This document shows, piece by piece, positions 32,520-36,231 of a DNA stretch of 36,231 nucleotides (positions are counted from its first letter, which is position 1; each line of letters starts with the position of its first letter). The stretch comes from Methanosarcina sp. KYL-1 (GTDB lineage Archaea; Halobacteriota; Methanosarcinia; Methanosarcinales; Methanosarcinaceae), in NCBI RefSeq assembly GCF_024372725.1, contig NZ_VOUA01000036.1, forward strand, positions 1 to 36,231, in the 5' to 3' direction. The notes under the pieces are model-generated. The model was given only the letters and a program-made list of their open reading frames with translations, searched no databases and was not told the DNA's origin. The translations under genes were made by a program, and so were the position numbers.

Positions 32520-33437
32520 GTGATCGACCAGGAGAAAATTCACAACCAGAGTCTTAGCAGCGATCCGAAAGAACGCATTAAGGCGCTGGAACAGCTAAAA
32601 TTCAATTTTTCGGCCCTGCCCGATAAGGAAAAAGCCTGGGAAGACCTGCACAGGCTCACTTCGGACGAAGACCGGGATGTCAGGTGGGATTCGGCCGGGA
32701 CCCTTATTTCTGCTTTTTATAACCTGCCGGACAGGGTAGAGGCCTGGAAAGCCCTGATAAAACTGGCAGCTGATGAAGACAATTATGTTAGACAGAGGGC
32801 AGCAGGGGGCTTTGTCTCTGCATTATCCCGGGTTCCGGATAAAGCACAGGTATGGGAAGACCTGCACAGGCTGGTAAACGAAGGCTTTGACCCTTTCGTG
32901 AGATGGCGGGCAGCCGATGCCCTCGGCTCTGTGTTTCCTGATGTCCCGGACAAAGAAAAAGCAGGAGACGACCTGCACAGGCTCAGCACCGATGAAGCCC
33001 GGAACATGAGAAGGTGGGCAGCCGGGACCCTTGGCTCTGCTTTTCCTCACGTGCCGGATAAAGCACAGGCATTTAACGACCTGCACAGGCTCACCGGGGA
33101 GAAAAACTGGGATGTTAAACGGAGGGCAAATGATGCCCTTTGCTCTGCCTTTTCCCACGTACCTGAAAAAACACAGGCCTGGAAGGACCTGCTCAAACTG
33201 GTCGCAGATGAAGACAGGTACGTTAGAATGAGTGCAGTCGATTCCCTCTGCTCCGTATTTTCCCACGTACCTGACAAAGAACAGGCCTGGAATGACCTGA
33301 TAAAACTGGCTGCGGATGAGGACAGGTACGTGAGGATGAGTGCAGCCAGCGCTCTCTGCTCTGCTTTACCCCATGTGCCGGATAAAGAACAGGCATGGGA
33401 TGACCTGGTTAAACTGACCAGGGACGAAGACATTTGA
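32520..33437 (+). CDS. HEAT-repeat protein
   Basis: 305 residues made almost wholly of about eight helical repeats of 36 residues, consensus near DEDRYVRMSAASAL-S-F-HVPDK-QAW-DL-KL. The family serves as protein-binding scaffold. The last units are nearly identical at DNA level, which points to recent tandem duplication. The protein stops four residues into a new unit (RDEDI), so it may be cut short compared with relatives. GTG start with GGTGA six bases upstream. No signal peptide, membrane segment or enzymatic domain. Neighbours give no hint of the partner. Confidence 0.9.
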   Translation: MIDQEKIHNQSLSSDPKERIKALEQLKFNFSALPDKEKAWEDLHRLTSDEDRDVRWDSAGTLISAFYNLPDRVEAWKALIKLAADEDNYVRQRAAGGFVSALSRVPDKAQVWEDLHRLVNEGFDPFVRWRAADALGSVFPDVPDKEKAGDDLHRLSTDEARNMRRWAAGTLGSAFPHVPDKAQAFNDLHRLTGEKNWDVKRRANDALCSAFSHVPEKTQAWKDLLKLVADEDRYVRMSAVDSLCSVFSHVPDKEQAWNDLIKLAADEDRYVRMSAASALCSALPHVPDKEQAWDDLVKLTRDEDI

Positions 33438-33683
33438 ATGAGAGGCTGCACAAATTGCTCTTCTGGACAGGGTCCATATTTTTCTCTCTTCTCCTTCCTT
33501 CTTCTCTCTTCTTCTCCCTTTTCCCCTACCAAAATTCTGTATGAGTGCTGTATGAGTGCTGCCAGCGGTATCGGGCTTAACTTCAGAATCAACCCATAAA
33601 TGTATAAAAAAAATAACAATGATCTCGGATGACAATTATATCACAACAAAAAGATTAAATAAATGAAAGCTAATTAATACAGT

Positions 33684-33839
33684 GTGTTTGAAAATATTGT
33701 GGAAGTATTAGGGGCAGAAATATGGGAAATATTGGGAAGAATTGCCGGCGTAGGATTGGTATTATTCGTAATGGTGGGTCTGGCTATCATTGTTGTTCTC
33801 TTTCCAATATTCTGGCGTAAATTCTTTTACGGGCAATAA
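33684..33839 (+). CDS. Small single-span membrane protein (51 aa)
   Basis: Short frame with GTG start, too small for the usual cut-off. The product begins MFENIVEVLG, has one long hydrophobic segment (about residues 18-43, rich in Val, Leu, Ile and Gly), then FWRKFFYGQ with a basic end. The positive charges after the helix predict an N-out, C-in orientation. A second GTG at 33699 could be the start instead. No strong ribosome binding site; AT-rich sequence at 33650-33675 could be the promoter of a leaderless transcript. Composition is far from random, so I think it is real; function unknown. Confidence 0.5.
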   Translation: MFENIVEVLGAEIWEILGRIAGVGLVLFVMVGLAIIVVLFPIFWRKFFYGQ

Positions 33840-34044
33840 GGCTCAAAATTAGACTCAAATTTTTCATCCCCGTTTTTGGCTCTTTAATTCTCCCGTTTCT
33901 GAGAATACGGTTTATTGTCTATTTTTACTGTTTTTTTACGGCCTACTTTTACTGTTAATTTAGCTTTTTCTTGATCAGGAGGGGCCACCGGGTGAAATAA
34001 AAAAGCACTTCAAATACCAGGAAACCGGAGAAAAGACCCGATGA

Positions 34045-34120
34045 GAAGAAAGAAATCCGGGCAGCCGGAATAGGAATCTCGAACCGTTTTTGTCACCGTG
34101 CGCAGCACGGGCTTTTTCAA
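34045..34120 (+). repeat. Dispersed ~70-bp repeat with hairpin, right copy
   Basis: Same layout and orientation as 20095-20165: CAGCCGGAATAGG, then at 34096-34110 the hairpin CCGTGC-GCA-GCACGG, then GCTTTTTC. The two copies bracket 14 kb that includes the AT-rich island. Confidence 0.7.
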
Positions 34121-34408
34121 AGAAAGAATAAAAGTCAGCAGAAGTAAAATTTACCCGGACAGTTGAGACTCCTAAGGAAATTAAGCAATCAAACCGGTAA
34201 AGAAGCACAGGCGATTAAAATAGTAACGGCAGCATTACATCTAATTTCAGATCTGAAAAACTTCCCTGCCTACCCGGTCCCCTATCTCCTGAAATCACGC
34301 TTTTCTAAAAGAGTAAAAAAGTGGCTCTTCGCTGTTTCAAAAATGAAAGGAAAGAGCTAATGAGCTGCTTCATTACACCACGACCTTTTATTTCAAAACA
34401 GGAAATAG

Positions 34409-34424
34409 CCGCGCTAAAGCGCGG
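34409..34424. repeat. Hairpin CCGCGC-TAAA-GCGCGG
   Basis: Six-base GC-only stem with TAAA loop followed by an A-rich run. Another GC-rich hairpin in an AT-rich spacer; read leftward it would be preceded by a T-run, read rightward followed by A's, so it is not a classical terminator. Confidence 0.55.
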
Positions 34425-34479
34425 AACAAAAAAGGTAAAATATGGTATTAACGGCTGCCCTGTATAGTTCTTTTAGCTT

Positions 34480-34533
34480 ACCTTGCTAACCTTGCTAATC
34501 TTGCCAACCTTACTAATCTTGCTAACCTTACTT
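34480..34533. repeat. 9-bp tandem repeat, six copies
   Basis: ACCTTGCTA and one- or two-base variants, six in a row. The last copy covers the stop of the leftward gene that follows, so repeat changes could alter that protein's end. Confidence 0.85.
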
Positions 34534-35028
34534 CCTTTCCTTTTCAGCATTCTTCAGCTTCTCTTCGGTGCTGCTGAGGCTCATCAACTTGCTCTCGACA
34601 GGCCCCATTGGAAGGTCGGCGCTGGCGCTGAAAGTCCCGAATTTGTCGCCCCTGAGGGTCCTTCCGGGAAGGTCGGGCCTGACCTCAAGCCCTTTTCCGG
34701 CAGGAAATTCGAGGTCTTCGGTTTTGAGTTCCGAAAGGGCGCCGAAACGGTTGCCGGAAACTAAACCCTGGCTGCATTCCGAAACAAGCCTCGGGCGGGT
34801 CTCGGGGCTCAGGCGGGGCTGGCCTGCGGGAGAAAGGCCCAGGTCCCGGTCAGGAGAGAGACGCCTGTTGAATTCGGGCAGGACGCCGTTGAACTGGTCA
34901 AGGGCGGGCCTTGAAAAAGTAGCGGACTCATAAGTAGGAGTGCTCAGCCCGGCAGGTGCTTTTTCACGGGCGGCGCGGTCAGAAAGGTGAGAAGGTGAAA
35001 CGGAATCTTCGGATTTGCTGCTATTCAT
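34528..35028 (-). CDS. Disordered Ser/Pro-rich protein of unknown function
   Basis: 166 codons with ATG start. The product is low in aromatic and branched residues, rich in Ser, Pro, Arg and Leu, and contains an internal periodicity of RLSP-like blocks (about residues 55-85: RRLSPD, LGLSPA, PRLSPE). The C-terminal 20 residues are a Lys/Glu helix. No known domain, signal peptide or membrane segment. Upstream is only a weak GGT. The reverse strand also has open frames here because the sequence is GC-rich, so the coding strand is less than certain; the proper start and the following promoter-like spacer favour this one. Confidence 0.5.
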   Translation of the reverse strand: MNSSKSEDSVSPSHLSDRAAREKAPAGLSTPTYESATFSRPALDQFNGVLPEFNRRLSPDRDLGLSPAGQPRLSPETRPRLVSECSQGLVSGNRFGALSELKTEDLEFPAGKGLEVRPDLPGRTLRGDKFGTFSASADLPMGPVESKLMSLSSTEEKLKNAEKERK

Positions 35029-35230
35029 ACCAGTTAGGATTGTCCCGAAGGTATATCAATTATACGCGGGGTTTCACCAGCTAATTTTTATTAAGAGTTA
35101 AATTTATAGTTCCCATTGTTGTGTCTTAATATCAGTACCAGGTTGTAAAATTATTTATTTTGCGTAATGATGCTACATTACTTTTATCACTGGATTTTGG
35201 AACTGAGTCAAGGATTGGAGATGAAAATAA

Positions 35231-35998
35231 ATGGAACAGTTTTTAATAACCCCGGCGGCAGGAAAAAGATTAATAGCAAAAGCTCTGGTAAAGCATCCAG
35301 CAGTAAATGAATCTCTTGCATCTGGAACCATTGTTATAATTGCTGGAACTACAAATGGTTACGTGGCTGAAGAAATATTGTCTTCTATAGGTCAAGCAGA
35401 AAATTTTTCAAGAAAAAGGTTCTTCAGGGGTATTGTACTTCCTCCTGGCAGTTCTGTAACCAGTTCCGGGCGTATTAAAGATGAAACTGGTTTTCCAGGA
35501 GATGTAGTAATTAAGGATGGTATCTGGAAGCAGGGAGAAACTATTTTTGACGTTGTGGATGATTTGAAGGAAGGAGACGTGATTTTAAAGGGTGTTAATG
35601 CATTGAACCTTCCAAAAGGACAGGCAGGCATTTACATTGGAGATCCACATGGCGGAACTGCTGCTGCATCGATTCAGGCAGTTGTAGGCCGACGTGTCAG
35701 ACTGATACTTCCTGCAGGACTTGAAAAACGTGTTTACGCTGATTTAAATGAATTAGCAAGGAAAGTAAATGCTCCTGGTTCTCATGGGTCTCGTTTATTA
35801 CCTGTAGCTGGTGAAATTGTCACTGAAATCGAAGCAATTTCACTTCTTACTGGTGCCAGTGCAGAACAAGTTGCAGGTGGTGGAGTAAGTGGAGCTGAGG
35901 GCGCTATCTGGCTTGCAGTAGATGGAAACGATGAACAGATTGAATCTACAAAGAAATTGTTAAATTCTATTATTAGAGAGCCTAATTTTGAGTTTTAA
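35231..35998 (+). CDS. Conserved-looking protein of unknown function (255 aa)
   Basis: 255-residue soluble protein. The N-terminal half starts [14 protein letters not shown] and contains [17 protein letters not shown]; the middle has a FPGDVVI and [12 protein letters not shown] pair and [10 protein letters not shown] (about residues 137-147), followed by [16 protein letters not shown]. The glycine-rich loops suggest an alpha/beta protein binding a small molecule or phosphate, but I do not recognise the family and claim no reaction. A Gly-rich [11 protein letters not shown] segment lies near the C terminus. GGAG about 11 bases before the ATG. Codon use is more AT-rich than in the energy genes. 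Single gene. Confidence 0.8.
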   Translation: MEQFLITPAAGKRLIAKALVKHPAVNESLASGTIVIIAGTTNGYVAEEILSSIGQAENFSRKRFFRGIVLPPGSSVTSSGRIKDETGFPGDVVIKDGIWKQGETIFDVVDDLKEGDVILKGVNALNLPKGQAGIYIGDPHGGTAAASIQAVVGRRVRLILPAGLEKRVYADLNELARKVNAPGSHGSRLLPVAGEIVTEIEAISLLTGASAEQVAGGGVSGAEGAIWLAVDGNDEQIESTKKLLNSIIREPNFEF

Positions 35999-36100
35999 CT
36001 TGAAACAAAATCATTGTTCATCGCTTAAGAATTGATTTCCTTCCTCTCTTACTCTTTTTTTGGATCCAAATCCTTCATTTCTTATTCAAACCATTCATGT

Positions 36101-36231
36101 CTATCTTTCTCTATTTACATGTGGATCCAATGCTTGACTTTCGTATACATTCATCACTGTTTCAAAAGTTCTTTCAATTCCACATCTATGTAGAATCCCT
36201 GTCAATAAATTTGATGCATTTTCAGCAAATA
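36101..36231 (-). CDS. C-terminal end of a leftward gene, cut by the window edge
   Basis: On the minus strand an open frame enters from the right edge (first whole codon at 36229) and ends at a TAG at 36101-36103. The 42 visible residues begin FAENASNLLTGILHRCG and look like a folded protein end. No family recognised. Its start lies outside the window, so a chance frame cannot be ruled out. Confidence 0.4.
   Translation of the reverse strand, partial: FAENASNLLTGILHRCGIERTFETVMNVYESQALDPHVNRER

Larger units (their letters stand above)
33438..34527. other. Repeat-rich spacer with one small gene
   Basis: Contains a pyrimidine-rich run at 33470-33530, the small membrane ORF at 33684-33839, the right copy of the ~70-bp repeat, a hairpin at 34409-34424 and a 9-bp tandem repeat. 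A 65-codon frame at 34163-34360 (TTG start, no ribosome binding site) has a basic, partly helical product, but I cannot support it as a gene. Confidence 0.5.

Noticed and set aside
33975-34208. 77-codon leftward frame over the right ~70-bp repeat
   Set aside because: Most of it is the translated dispersed repeat and hairpin; no independent support.
34163-34360. 65-codon rightward frame with TTG start
   Set aside because: No ribosome binding site and no recognisable pattern; kept only as a remark in the spacer entry.

Overview
The window comes from a methanogenic archaeon that looks like Methanosarcina. The evidence is tungsten-type formylmethanofuran dehydrogenase subunits, an HdrA carrying a C-terminal MvhD domain with its polyferredoxin, a ferredoxin:thioredoxin reductase catalytic subunit, the archaea-only tRNA amidotransferase subunit GatE, and long intergenic spacers full of short tandem repeats. 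I could not run database searches; names rest on motifs read by eye.

Layout. (1) 1-5.6 kb: repeat-rich spacer, a small unknown gene, then a leftward fwdG-fwdB-fwdD operon and a leftward FTR catalytic gene. (2) 5.6-9.4 kb: rightward hdrA-polyferredoxin operon with a 4-base overlap. These first two blocks form a ferredoxin-centred energy-metabolism neighbourhood. (3) 9.6-16.8 kb: a universal stress protein, two decayed copies of a dispersed repeat, a membrane sensor kinase divergent from a MASE1-like membrane protein, gatE, a possible 48-residue protein and a stand-alone receiver protein. (4) 17.0-20.1 kb: an aldehyde dehydrogenase followed by a class III aminotransferase, plausibly one amine-degrading pair.

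(5) 20.6-31.3 kb: an AT-rich island for building and decorating a glycan or glycosylated metabolite, and the most interesting part. It holds an 1106-residue protein that appears to join a kinase-like domain, a degenerate methyltransferase-like domain, two glycosyltransferase domains and a histidine phosphatase. Around it are two radical SAM proteins (one with its SPASM-like cysteines at the N terminus), a NodU/CmcH-type carbamoyltransferase, a GIY-YIG protein, a UDP-xylose-synthase-like epimerase, a glycosyltransferase, and a nucleotide-sugar dehydrogenase whose C-terminal domain is replaced by a glycosyltransferase. The gene pairs alternate strand. A plausible scheme is UDP-glucose to UDP-glucuronate to a decarboxylated or epimerised sugar, polymerisation by several transferases, and modification by carbamoylation, phosphate addition or removal, and radical chemistry. 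The product is unknown.

(6) 31.5-36.2 kb: a ~290-bp MITE-like element, a 5'-truncated methyltransferase, a HEAT-repeat protein, a 51-residue membrane protein, a disordered protein, a conserved protein of unknown function, and the C-terminal end of a leftward gene cut by the window edge. Two related ~70-bp repeats with a hairpin lie in the same orientation at 20.1 and 34.1 kb, on either side of the island.
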